Source: Hymenopellis radicata
Lineage: Eukaryota > Basidiomycota > Agaricomycetes > Agaricales > Physalacriaceae
Direction of reading: 5' to 3'
Length of the DNA: 64,000 nucleotides
Assembly (NCBI GenBank): GCA_015501595.1
Contig: JADNRX010000007.1
Span: 248,001-312,000, forward strand
The notes beneath the pieces were generated by a model. That model had not been told where the DNA came from and did no database searches. It worked only from the letters and a program-made list of their open reading frames with translations. A program made the position numbers and the translations under genes. Below, one piece after another: positions 39,722 through 51,284 of the stretch (positions are counted from its first letter, which is position 1; each line of letters starts with the position of its first letter).

Positions 39722-42700
39722 ATGACCGAAAGTGAAGAAAGTATCCACAAGAAACGTCGACTGCAGCGTGCCTGCGACTTTTGTCGGCGGAAGAAAAGTG
39801 CGTCTCTTTCTATTACCACCCGGTCAGTATTCGATCGCTCACCAGGATTATACAGTTCGATGTAAATGCTCGCAAAACAGCGTGTAGCTCCTGTTAACCG
39901 GCTCTTTCAGGTGACGGCGTCCAGACATCGGTGGCAGAGGGCAGCAAATGTTCCAACTGCAAGCTGTATCATTCGGCGTGCACGTATGTCGAGGCTGCGC
40001 AGGTGTGTCATGAAGCTTTCTTGTCCCAGCCGATGCTCATAGGCTTTGTTAGAAACGCGTGTCTTCAGCTCGAGGGTAAGATCCAGGATTCAGTATCGGT
40101 AACTTCCTCTGAAATGTCTCTAGATACGTCGAGACTCTGGAAGACCGCGTGGAACGCATGGACAGTCTTTTGACCAATGTATGTGGACCACTTTCTTCCA
40201 GTCCTGGTTCCTGTGTGAGCTAAATCGTCGCGTAGCTGGTTGGCCAAACAAGTCAGAGACGGAGCAGCGACGCTTCACCGAGTCCCCCTTCCCAAACGCA
40301 CTCTTTATCTACGACATCATCCCCAACTTCTCAGCCGAAAACACCTCCAGTGCTTGGTGCAACTAGTCTAGTTCGCGCTGCTCCTCCCGCAGCCAATGGA
40401 AGGAGGAAGAAGAAGACGACTTCATCTCACTCACAGACAATTTCCAGATGATGACTGTCGCAGAGGATTCCTGGACTCGCTTCTTTGGCAAGTCCAGTAG
40501 CGCACAGCTAGTCCAAACTGCATTAGAGTTGAAGAACGGAACCGATCCTAGCGTCCTGCATGAAGACGATCCGAACGTCTGCAACTGGCTTCCCCACTTG
40601 AACGACGTGTGCGATCACATGCGCCCAGAATTCAAGGTCAAGCCGTCTGTGAGTTTCTGACCATCTAGTAGTTTGCATGATTCCTAAACTTCATGCTTGC
40701 AGTGGGAAGTATCGCTTGACCAGAACAATGACGCGCTCTCACACTATGTGTTTCCCGAGGATGACCTGTTCACCCACCTCATCGACGTATTTTTCACCAC
40801 GCAGAACATGATGCTCCCTCTACTACACCGACCGACATTTGAGCGCCAGATCGCGGCCAAGATGCATATCAATCATCAGATGTTCGGCGGCGTGGCGTTA
40901 TTGGTTTGTGCGCTTGCCTCGCGTTTCACCGATGACCCAAGAGTGCTGCTTGATGGCGAGACATCCAGATGCTCTAGTGGATGGAAGTATTTCTCGCAAG
41001 TACAAACAGTGAGAAGGTCGTTAATGGCGCCACCGACTATCCATGATCTACAATTCTACACTGTAAGCAAGCTGGTTGTTTTTATTAGGATCATCCTCAT
41101 AACATATCTCCCAGCTGTATTCAAATTACCTTTTCGGAACGTCCGCTCCTCAAGCGTGTTGGGCTGTCATCGGTATGGGCATCCGGCTCGCACAGGATGT
41201 CGGTGCACATCGCAAGAAGAAGAATACGGGTCCCACTGCTGAAGACGAACTTTGGAAACGGGCATTCTGGTCGGCTATGCACTGTTTGTCTTACACGCTA
41301 CTTATACTTGTTAGGTCGCTAGTCGTGATCGACCGGGATGCCAGTCTGGATTTAGGACGTCCTTGCGCGATACAGGATGACGAGTGAGCTGATTTCTTTC
41401 CGTGGTCGAGTTATACTGATGCAATGGTCTTACCCACACAGCATTGATGTCGATTTTCCCATTGAGTGCGACGACGAATATTGGGAGCATCCGGATCCCG
41501 ATAAAGCCTTCAAACAACCAGCAGGAAAACCATCTTATGTCTCATTTTTCGTGTCGGGGTTGAAGCTAAATCAGATTGTTGGTACATGTCTGAGGACTCT
41601 GGTCAGTTATTCGCTACTCGTTTACCGCTCGTCAACTAACAACTTTTCAGTATTCCACGAACAAGGCTAAACTGCGTAATACCGACAAAGATTGGGAGCA
41701 GAACGTTGTCACTGAACTTGATTCGGCGTTGAACGCTTGGGTAGACTCCGTCCCCGAACATTGTATGTGTCTTCCTCCAATATGTCCCCATTACTAATAT
41801 GCTGCAGTGCGCTGGGATCCTCATCGCGAGGACGACATCTTTTTCAATCAATCCGTCGTGCTCTTTGCCCAGTATTACAGCATTCAAATACTGATACACA
41901 AACCTTTCATACCCTCCTCGCGAAATACGTCGTCCTTGACATTCCCATCTTTGGCTATATGTACCAATGCGGCACGGTCGTGTAGTCACATTGTTGACAT
42001 CCAGCGACAAAGAGGGTCCTGGGGTCAACCCTTCATAATAGTACGTGCGTCCATTGATGGGCATGTTATATCTCACTCAGCGGTTTTCCTCAGATACATT
42101 GTTTCTCGTCTGCTATTGTGCTTCTCTTGAACATATGGGGCGGAAAACGTACTCGTATGAACTTAAACCCTGTGAAAGAGATGCTTGATGTGCACAAATG
42201 TATGCAGGTACTGAGAGACATGGAAAACACGTACGTTGGCCATCATTTGTCTTCGCACAATGCTCAATGCTTTGTCTCTTAGACGGCATTTTGCCGGTCG
42301 ATTATGGTAAATACGTTTATCTTTCGAACAGCCGCAGGCTTACTCTGAATCACAGGGATATTCTATACCAACTAGCATCCGTCGGTAACCTCCCTCTACC
42401 TGAGGACAATGCGCCGGCGGCTCTCAAGAGGCACCGCGATGACGACGACGTTCTTGCCACTACTGAACAAACCACACGCAAATCCGTCAGTACTGGCGAT
42501 GAAGCACCGGCTCCAACCATCCCATCCCATCCTGAATTGTACCAATCCACTTCTTACGCCACCCAGAGTCCGGACCATCTATTTAATGGATATCCCATGT
42601 GTTCTTCTACAACGATATCGAACGGGAACGGGCTTTGGAATATGCCGCAGGATTCTGACGTGTTCAACATACCTCTACCAATGCACAGCTCGGATCTAGG

Positions 42701-43010
42701 ACGAATGCCATTGCACCCTCAGGCGCCGCTTCCTAATAGCGATGTCCCTCCTGCGACATCGACAGCGAACACTGGTTGGCCTTTCTCGGATATGACCCAG
42801 GAGCCGTATGCGTTTGGATTTTCTCAGCCCAAGGATCCGACCAATCCCATGATGGTGGATGATGCGTTTGCTTTGTGGGCGAACGCGCCTGGAGTGTTGG
42901 AGTTAGTCTTTATGCTTTAACTTTTGCCCCCCCCCCACTGATTGATTTGTAGTTTGGATGATTGGGCTTCCTACATTGCTGGAGTTTCTCATACTGACCA
43001 GCAAGTCTAG
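39722..43010 (+). CDS. Zn2Cys6 fungal transcription factor
   Basis: Predicted nuclear DNA-binding regulator. The N-terminus (KKRRLQRACDFCRRKK) leads into the zinc cluster (GSKCSNCKLYHSACTYVE), then a coiled-coil dimerisation segment (YVETLEDRVERMDSLL), a Ser/Thr/Pro-rich stretch, and the fungal-specific regulatory domain (FTHLIDVFFTTQNMMLPLLH, ALLVCALASRF, ACWAVIGMGIRLAQDVGAHR). The last exon ends WASYIAGVSHTDQQV. About ten introns. As sequenced the cluster has five cysteines: the third (usually RCDG) is absent because the exon after 39911 reads GTGACGGC, where TGCGACGGC would be expected. A frameshift is also needed near 40395, between the Ser-rich part and WKEEEEDDFISL. The first intron lies inside the zinc cluster. 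Confidence 0.85.
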
Positions 43011-43643
43011 ATTTGTTGTTACGTTTTTTTCGCTACAACTACTCTATATGTGTGAATATTGGAGGAATGAAAGAAAGGTATCTCAGTCTGTAAAGTAGTG
43101 TTATAGCGCTGAGCTTGGGAAGCACAATTGCAAATATCAGAAAGTTCGAACAATTCTTATCAGCAATATACCTATTGTCGTACCAGTGCAGGTTGAATGT
43201 TTTCTTGACAGAAAGCCCGGCATGTGAGCATCAGAGTTCCCGCATGAACGACGAACGTGAGACTCACGTTCGTCACTTTGGACCATAACAACCCTTGGAA
43301 GCAACTTGGAAGCGAACCTCGTGGGGCGGAAGTAAACCCTGAAAGCCTATTTGGGCGACGCGTTGAATATCACGTGGGCCGAGATACGCGTCCATTTTGA
43401 GCGAGTGTGGGGCATCTGGGAGGCTTTTCTTCTGACAACGAAGAGACCGCGAGCGTACGGCAGCAGCGACAACGACCCCCGCAACGACAGCGAGGCGACG
43501 ACCGGCAACGCCGACGACGGCCTAGACTAGAGCAGCGGCTGAGTGTATGACTATCTGCTTCTTCAACGTGGTACGGACCTTTTCATGCTGGCAATACACT
43601 GATTTAAGGCTGCCCATTGCAGACGTATTGATACCTCTCAACG
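43011..43643. other. Intergenic region with palindrome, 630 bp
   Basis: Lies between the Zn2Cys6 gene and the Ser/Pro-rich gene, both on the plus strand. Contains the 25-bp palindrome listed below, a CACGTG E-box near 43373, and an AC/GC-rich tract of near-repeats (cgacaacgac, cgacagcgag, cgacgaccgg) at 43460-43525. No gene is supported. Confidence 0.5.
43250..43274. repeat. Perfect 25-bp inverted repeat (12-1-12)
   Basis: GACGAACGTGAG, one base, CTCACGTTCGTC. It lies 240 bp after the stop of the Zn2Cys6 gene and 370-390 bp before the next start. The core GTGAGACTCAC is suited to a dimeric regulator; a short hairpin in an mRNA 3' UTR is the alternative. Confidence 0.7.
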
Positions 43644-46198
43644 ATGCCTAAATTCCTGGCGCGGTTCAGGAGGCGGCCTGCTGCTGCCGATGAGCCCACC
43701 GAGTCGTCTGCGGTGACGGAAACATGGAATACGCCCCAGTGACGACAGCGGACTTGGGCCAAAAGATACACCCCAACTTGGACGAGCTCGTGTCCACATT
43801 CACAGCACCACCGCCACCACCCGCAGTGACACCTAGGGCTCCTATCGTCGACGACGTCGAGGGTAGCATCATCCCTCTGAAGCCGGCTGTTGCTCGTCCC
43901 CGACGAAAGTCGGGAGATGCCCGATCTCCACGAACCTCCGACGCCAATTCTCCACTTCCTCCATCGCAAATACTCCATCCTACTTCACCTCCAGAATCAG
44001 ATTCCACGGACAAGAACAAACTCGCACAAGGTAGTAATGAGTCTTTAGTACATACCCCTCCGCCCGGCTCTCCCCAGTCACCCGCGCCTCCATCGTCCTG
44101 GTCCACCTTTGGGCGAAAGGCTTTGAAAGGTGCCGAGTCAATCCAAACATCACTGATAGGTCGCGACCTAGCACTGCTGGCAGTCGAAGTACATCGGAAA
44201 GCCGTACCCCAGCATCTACAGCAGAAGGCATTCCAGATCCCTTAACGCCATATGCATCCATCTCCTCTGGATCCATGCCATCCTCAGGATTCACGTTCGG
44301 ACACGGTCGTATCGTGCCCCCACTACCACCCTTGGACCATCCAGCGTTTAGCGGTGATGTAAGTCTTGATGTTGAGGGCCTGCCGGTCAGTTTGAAGGAC
44401 GACCGTGAAGTCGTGCAATTCCATGCCGATAAACAGCCACGTCCATCAATATCCCTCCCGTCTATGCCTTCGAGCTCAGGCGTGTCCTGGATAAAGGAGT
44501 CGACTTCGAGACCGCGAGTGCAGGACATATTCCCGAGCAGGACAGGGATAGATTCACCTATCAAAGGACGACGAAGGTCAGACGCAAGTCGGGGATCGCG
44601 CAGGAGGCGAACAAGGCGCTCACAAAGTGCATCCGTACTCAATCAACATGTGCAGGCTGGTGATACATCAGATGCAGCTGAATACAAGGGATCCAGGGCT
44701 GTCCTATCCAGGGAAACGTCCATTACATCTGATTATGGCAATCTCCAGGCACGTGCTGACAGCGTGGGTCTAATCGAGTTTTTCGCCTGGCGTTGTTTCT
44801 CATCTCGTTCTTCCTCTTTTGGGTCTTTGTTCTCTTTTGTTCTAGTCGCAGGCCAGCGGGGCGCTTGGTTTGGGATCGCCATTTCTATTGCAGAGTGTCT
44901 CTGGTTTGTCACCCTTTCACCCTTTTCACCCTCGTGTCGCCGGCGACGTACTCACTGCTCGCGCGTGTTTAGCAGGAGAGCCTTATAACTTATCAACATC
45001 TACTACCGACGACAATAATTCGATACCGCAAAATAATACCTCCTTGACTGGAATGTCTATCGATAATGCAACCACCCTCTCGAGTATTTCCAAATCCCGC
45101 AGTTCCCCCGGCAACGGGAAGACAGATATGTCTTTAAAGCACCCTTCACCGCCTGTTTCACCCGGTCACTCACCATCTACCTTGCTCATGCCTCCCTCGT
45201 TGTCTGTCACCGGGCCCACCCCCGAATCATCACCCGTTATAGAGCCGACAACACCTAGCAAAAGTAAGGGAAAGCGCAAAGCAGATGAGGTGGAAGGACC
45301 AGGCGGGACACCGCCAGAGGCGAAAAAGTCGGGACACCAGAAAACGACATTCGCTACGCAGGATCCCAGACGTACGTCTTCGCTTGCCGTCTCCTCGGAC
45401 AGCCCAAATTAACCTTACTATCTAGCTCACCGGGCTTCTGGAACTGGCACCTCGGGCTCCTCACATGCACCATCTTCATTTCACCGTAGCAAGCGAGCTC
45501 GGCTCTCCGGATCGGCAACACCTGGCAGCACGATTGCGAGCGTAATGTCTTCTGTGGGCGAGGACGGACCACGTCCTGCATCGCGGAGCGGGAATCACCA
45601 GCAAAACGCATCGAACACGGGTTCGTGGGCGAGTCGGGCTAGCGCGCCTTACCGAACTCAATCCAGAACGTCTGGACGTAATTCTTTGCATCCCCAGAAG
45701 AGCAGAGCACCTTCGGAAGTATCGCAAGCCTCCATTCCCATTTCGGCGCTCATTTCACCGCATGCACCGTCCATTTCGCACCGGTCGTCGACGTATCATA
45801 TGCGTGACCCTAGAAAGCCTGCTCCTGTTCAGCCGACGCCATGGTCGCTGACATTGCCTGAGCGAGGCTGGCAGCGTTGGACTGATGGCGGTGGGAGTCC
45901 ACTGCATGCTTGGATGTTCTTTATTGGTTTTGTGCTCTTCCCACTTTGGTGGGTGGCGGCGCTTTTGGTGCGCATACCGAAGACTCGAGAGATTGGCATG
46001 GACGCGGAAGAGAAGGGCGTGATGCTGGACGATCCGCAGGTTGAGCATGGTATGTTGCCCCACCTCCAATGTCACCCGTTTGCTCATACTTTTTCAGACG
46101 CAATCTCATGGCGGAGGCGCTGTAGAGTGATGGCGGTTGTATCGCTATTCACATACATCCCGTTCATCGTTTGTATCGCCATCTTTGCCCCGCGGTAG
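43644..46198 (+). CDS. Ser/Pro-rich protein with C-terminal membrane anchor
   Basis: Function unknown. A long disordered Ser/Pro/Thr-rich cytosolic part (for example DNNSIPQNNTSLTGM, KHPSPPVSPGHSPST, KSKGKRKADEVEG) ends in a well-formed C-terminal module: PLPERGWQRWTDGG-like sequence, first membrane segment AWMFFIGFVLFPLWWVAALL, acidic loop with LDDPQVEH, WRRRCRVMA, and second segment VVSLFTYIPFIVCIAIF. This module is conserved among fungal serine-rich membrane proteins. The start is MPKFLARFRRRP at 43644, but the frame shifts near 43716 to reach MEYAPVTTADLG (43724), and again near 44155 to reach SRPSTAGSRSTSE. Introns include 45391-45425 region and 46050-46097. The segment 44770-44990 mixes intron and coding sequence and its splicing is uncertain. 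Confidence 0.6.
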
Positions 46199-46656
46199 CA
46201 CCCCCACTGACCTGGGTCCCCTCTTCGCGATTCCCGCACTTTTGTTCAGTCATTATCATCATTGTATTAGCATCGAACATCGTCATCCATCTGTTATACT
46301 ATACCATGACTCGCCCCCGGACATCCCCCTCTGCGTTACCTTGGACTACCGAGGCCCCCGTACATTCATTCGTTTACTTGTCATTCTTTTGTGTGAGGAG
46401 TTGTTGTAGAGAATAAGTTATGTATAGCCAACCGCTCTCCCGTCGCAGTATGTTGTACGCATGCATGTAGTACGACGTGGTTGGGTTGCAATGTAATTTA
46501 TTCGGTTGTATACTGTAGTAAGAAAACTAATTTGAATCGTGGTGGTACGAGTACGCGTTCCGATTCAATCGAGGAAATCTCACTGATCGGTCACACCGGT
46601 ACTTACTCCGGACGACCTCAACGGTAACCTGCACCTTGTCCTGCGCTGTCGATGCC

Positions 46657-48239
46657 ATGGCGGGGAATAAAAAGAAAAGAAAAGGCGCCCAAAATGTTCT
46701 TGCCAACGACCGGCTAGTGAAAAAAATCAAGTTGGATGCTGTGGTTAAAAAGGTTGACGATGCCGATGCACCAGTCCTCGGTGGGCTGCTCTACGCAGAC
46801 GAAATCGAGACGACGGTCGACACACTCAATGTTTTGGTGGAACATCCACAGCTGATATCTTCAACGGCGCTCAAGGGCTTTCGTACTGCCGTCCATGATT
46901 ACTGGAGGGTGTCAACAGAGACCTCGATGACAGGTATGCGACTACTTTCTGCCTTCAATTGTACAGAAAGAATGACTATTCAGGCAATTCTGTTGTATCT
47001 CGAGTCTCTTCAGCCCTCGTTGATCACAGGCATGTCGATGCGCTTGTCCTGCTCTCGGAAATGCACATACGCGGCCAGGTTCCGAAGTTGGGCACCTTGC
47101 AGCGCTGGGTGCGAGAATGCGACGCAGTATTGACACCGGATATGTCTCGCGAAGAGCAATCCATGGTTTGGCGAGTGTTGGATCTCATCCTCCGAACGAC
47201 TCAGCCGGAAGTCATTTCATCATCTTGCAACGGGGAATCTACCTTGGACGCGAATGGACGGCTGAAGTGGTTTTCGCCATTTTCAGTACCTGCGACCACA
47301 TTACCAGAATCTTCGTATGACACAGCTGCCATTGTGCAAGCTGCGTCTAGCGCTATGGTCGTCCTCCAAAACACGCCAGGTCCTGAACGGCGTCCGCCTA
47401 ATAAGTACGCTGCTGTGATATACTACTCTCCAGACACCTTCAAGCTACTTCCTCCGGAGGCCCGGAAAGTCGTTCCCGTACGACACGACGTCCCAGGCGT
47501 CCCGGGACTTTCATCATATCCGATGTCTTCGAGCCAGGTGAATGCGATGCCATCGTACAGACAGCCGAAAACGTCGGGTTGCTTCCAGACGAGCCAATAT
47601 CTGGCTCGGCTGTCCAACTTGCCTCTATTCTTGCGCACAATCTTATATGGCTGGCGGATACCAAGTTTTTGGACGTGGTATACGCGCGGATTGTTTCCCT
47701 TCTCCCGCCTGAGATAAACGGCGGCAAAGTCAAGGGCGTCAACGCGCGCTTTAGGCTGTATCGTTACAGACCGGGAGCCCTTTATCGTCCTCATGTTAGT
47801 ATTCGAGCCCTGTTGATTGGCTTATAACTGACATCGAGACCAGATCGACGGTGCTTGGCCTGCCTCGGCTCTCGATTCTACGACCTCGCCAGCATCGTAC
47901 ATCTATGACTCTGATGACACGGTCTATTCAAGGCTGACTATGCTTATCTATCTCAATGATGGCTTTGAGGGTGGATGCACAACGTATTTCCTGCCCTCAG
48001 CAGCGACTCTTGGTGTTCTTGATGCGCGACCCATACGACCGAGAAAGGGTACGGTCGCCTTTTTCCCTCACGGGGCGGCGAAAGGTAGTCTTTTGCATGA
48101 GGTTAGTGATACTTGCTCATATCCTTTGGTGTGCTCAATCGATCTATAGGGAAGCGGTGTTCAAGGAGATGGTGTCAAGTACGTGATTAGGACGGAAGTG
48201 TTGTACGAGGTAGACAAAAAGGAGAGAATTGTAGGCTGA
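46657..48239 (+). CDS. 2-oxoglutarate-Fe(II) oxygenase, prolyl 4-hydroxylase type
   Basis: Predicted intracellular hydroxylase using iron, oxygen and 2-oxoglutarate. The N-terminus is a Lys-rich nuclear-signal-like stretch (MAGNKKKRKGAQ, RLVKKIKLD). A helical region follows (VDTLNVLVEHPQLIS, VLLSEMHIRGQVPK), then the catalytic barrel: YRPGALYRPHIDGAWPAS gives the HxD pair, TMLIYLNDGFEGGCTTYFLP the central strands, LLHEGSGV the distal His and KYVIRTEVLY the 2OG-binding Arg. Introns at about 46934-46982, 47793-47843, 48101-48149. One frameshift at the G run 47504-47506 splits the frame before FIISDVFEPGECDAI; adding one base there restores a continuous protein. The start at 46657 follows a CT-rich leader. 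Confidence 0.85.
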
Positions 48240-48463
48240 TAGTCCGTTGGGCCAAGAACATCGGAGGAGCGCTGCTAAATAAAGAAGAAACCTATACAAT
48301 CAGTGACTCGAGAAGCAGTCAAACATGTTACAATCCTGTACGATACTTAATCTTAGGATCAATCAAGTTGTTATGAGTCACTAGTCACTGATCGAGTCAA
48401 GCTTTCTCTTATAACCCACCGCATAGCACCGCATAACTTCGTCTTTCACGCGTTATCTCGTGC

Positions 48464-50418
48464 CATGGCACTCATACACATCGACGAAGCTGCGGCTCAG
48501 ATACCACTGGCAAGGGCACCCCAGAGCAGCCTTATCAGACGCTCGGATTTGCGCTCTTCACCCATGGCAGCGCCGATGGGTTCTTGATACGCAAAGATCC
48601 CAACACTGAATACGACAAACCCACCCAGTCGTCGCTGAAAAAGGCTCAGAAGACGGCAGATGGCCTGGAAAAGAAGCGCAAAAAGGCAGAGGAGCTCGCT
48701 CAGCGTGAGGCCAAGGAGCAGGGCGAGGAGAAGGAGAAACGGGAAAAGTTGCTAGAGGAGAGCAAAAGCATTGTCCTCACCGAAGATCCATCTCTGCCTG
48801 TTGCTAAGAAGGTACTGTTCTATGCCATCTATCCTTCCTCCATCTAAACTTGTGCAGTCCAAGATCGGTCACCTTCAATCTCTACGATCCAAACGAATCC
48901 GCGTATCTGGCTGGGTTCACCGATTACGCTCCCAAAAGGGCATCATTTTCCTTGTTTTACGCGATGGAACTGGATATCTTCAGACCGTTCTCTCTGGTCT
49001 CGTGGTACGTTGCATCTACATCGGCCTATCGTGACTCAAGAATCTCTCCAGAGTCAAACATACGAGGCCCTGACGCTTACCCTCGAATCATCAGTCGAAC
49101 TTGTTGGCACACTACAGGAGGTCCCCGAAGGAAAGACTGCTCCGGTGGCCACGAGCTTATCGTCGACTACTGGAGGGTTCTCGGAGCTGCCCCTGGCGCA
49201 GATGATTCCTTCACCAACCGTTTGAACGAAGTACATCTTCCTGTCATTTCATCCGATGTTTTGGCTGACTTTCTCCGTAGAAATCTGATCCATCTATCCA
49301 GGCCGATCTTCGACACCTGGTTATCAGAGGAGAGACTGCATCTAGCGTCCTTCGGCTTCGCGCGAAGCTTCTGCAGGCGTTCCGTGCCACATACGCGGAC
49401 CACACAATGCTTGAGGTCACACCCCCTTGTCTAGTGCAGACACAGGTCGAGGGTGGATCAACCTTGTTCTCGTTGAACTACTACGGCCAGCCCGCATACC
49501 TCACACAAAGCTCTCAACTCTACCTCGAAACATGTTTACCGAGTCTGGGCGACGTGTTCTGTTTCCAGGAGAGTTTCCGTGCCGAGAACAGTCACACGCG
49601 TCGCCATCTGAGCGAGTACACTCATCTTGAAGGTGAACTGGGCTTCATCAACTTTGACGAGCTCATGTCGCACCTTGAGGCTATCATCTGCGAGACGGTC
49701 GGTAAGCTCCTGGCTGACCCGATCGCGGCTGGCTTGATCCAGCAATTGAACCCAGGCTTCAAGGCGCCTGCACGCCCATTCCTCCGCATGTCATATGCGG
49801 ACACGATAGGGTGGCTTGTCGAGCACAAAATCCAACACGCTGCTGAAGATGCTGATGGTAACGTCATCTTGGACGAGGCTGGCAAGCCCAAGATGGTGGA
49901 CCACGTCGTTGGCGATGACATCGCCGAAGCGGCCGAGCGTCAGATGACGGACATTATCGGACGCCTGTCTTTTTGCATTCGTTCCCGGCAGAGCTGAAGG
50001 CGTTCTATATGAAGAAGATCCCAAACCAGGAAGGAACGACGGTGTTTACGGAGAGTTGCGACTTGTTGATGCCTAACGTTGGGGAGATTGTTGGTGGATC
50101 GATGAGGATTTCGGATATAGACGAACTTTTAGCGGCGTACAAGAGGAGGGCATTGATCCTGCTCCCTACTACTGGTTCACAGACCAGCGCAAGTACGGAA
50201 CCTGCGAACACGGTGGATATGGACTTGGTGTTGAGGTATATTCGAGTCTCTTCTTCTCGGATCCAGGCTGACGCGTAGCTAGCGTTTCCTTGCTTGGTTG
50301 GCGAACAGATATACTGTTCGTGAATGCTCTCTATACCCAAGGCACGTTGGTTTTCTTGTGTTTCCTCGGACAATTCCTAACGTTGATTTGTAGATGGCCA
50401 GGACGCGCGACCCCCTAG
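48464..50418 (+). CDS. Asparaginyl-tRNA synthetase, cytosolic
   Basis: Charges tRNA-Asn with asparagine. The N-terminal extension has a Lys/Glu-rich coiled coil ([20 protein letters not shown]), then an OB-fold anticodon-binding domain ([20 protein letters not shown]), and a class II catalytic core: motif 1 region [12 protein letters not shown], motif 2 [19 protein letters not shown], motif 3 [18 protein letters not shown], ending WPGRATP. Frameshifts, each repaired by adding one base, near 48494, 49143, 49965 and 50145. The last intron (50342-50393) has a GC donor (gcacgt). The terminal exon is 25 nt. The Asn (not Asp) assignment rests on overall likeness to eukaryotic AsnRS, including [15 protein letters not shown]. 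Confidence 0.9.
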
Positions 50419-51284
50419 AGTGTGTAATCGTATAATATGCTTATATAGACCATGTTGTGAGCTTTGCAAGAGAGTGTCACTGTTCCTAATGATATTGTAG
50501 TGGGCATCCCCAGAAAACAGTTTGTGGCACTGGCAACTTCGATGATTGTTGCGTATTTCCCGCGGTGGTCATGAATCTGGAAAGGGTTCGTGCCGTGGAA
50601 TTGATGATGGATAATTGTTGTCGTTGACGATGATTTTCCATCCATGGCCACTCGCGTCACCCTCAAACCTCCCCCTCCACGATGTCACCTTTGGCCATTC
50701 CCTTTTTAGAGAGTATGGTTTCTAAGAGCATCGCAATAGTCCTGGAACTAAGGGAGGCCGGTCATACCTATACAATTCCCTCCACCGCCAGGAGAGGGAA
50801 GAGTGCAGATACAGTTGGTCCCGATGCTTACTTTGTTCTTGATTTCTCCTTGTCTTGTCGTTGTTGTCTTTTTCATCACCTTCAGAGTCAAATAACCCCT
50901 TCAGAGGCCAGCTCGGAATCATGGTCGTGGAGGAGCGGGGGGAAAACGTTGCTACTCACCCCCAGTCGGAATTAATCGATGTTTGTGATGTTTTCCACGA
51001 ACGAGCGTCTGTTGTATGTTGGATCGTGGCTGGCGGGAGGGCGTAACCGATGCTGGCACCCTTGCTGATGGCGGCCAAGGAAGGATACACCATGACGAGG
51101 TCAAGCTTACAGACTGTTGGAAAGTCGCGAAATGAAGAGCGACGACCTTTGATGGTGACCCATGAAACGGAAGTTTGACTTGGGAGATGCCTGTCTCTTC
51201 ACGAATGGTTCCGCGGCTAATAACAAGAGACTTCCATGGGTGGACACTGGATACAGCACCTCGAGTGTTTGAAGGAGCTAGCAT
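50415..51284 (-). CDS. Unidentified multi-exon gene
   Basis: No family recognised. Starts at ATG 51284 (MLAPSNTRGAVSSVHPWKSL, then ISRGTIREETGISQ); a GT-AG intron after PFHGSPSK joins LDLVMVYPSLAAISKGASIG and RSWKTSQTSINSDWG, followed by a strong gtgagt donor at about 50950. Later pieces are TIAMLLETILSKKGMAKGDI (near 50700) and a last exon with TNPFQIHDHRGKYATIIEVA ending LYDYTL. Exon joins between 50650 and 50940 are not settled. The last stop codon, if correct, overlaps the stop of the AsnRS gene on the other strand. Confidence 0.4.

Noticed and set aside
42929..42938. Run of ten C
   Set aside because: Lies inside the last intron of the Zn2Cys6 gene; likely simple-sequence noise.
43730..44230. 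Separate small gene starting MEYAPVTTADLG
   Set aside because: Composition continues smoothly from the upstream MPKFLARF frame and into the downstream Ser/Pro-rich frame, so an indel in one gene is simpler.
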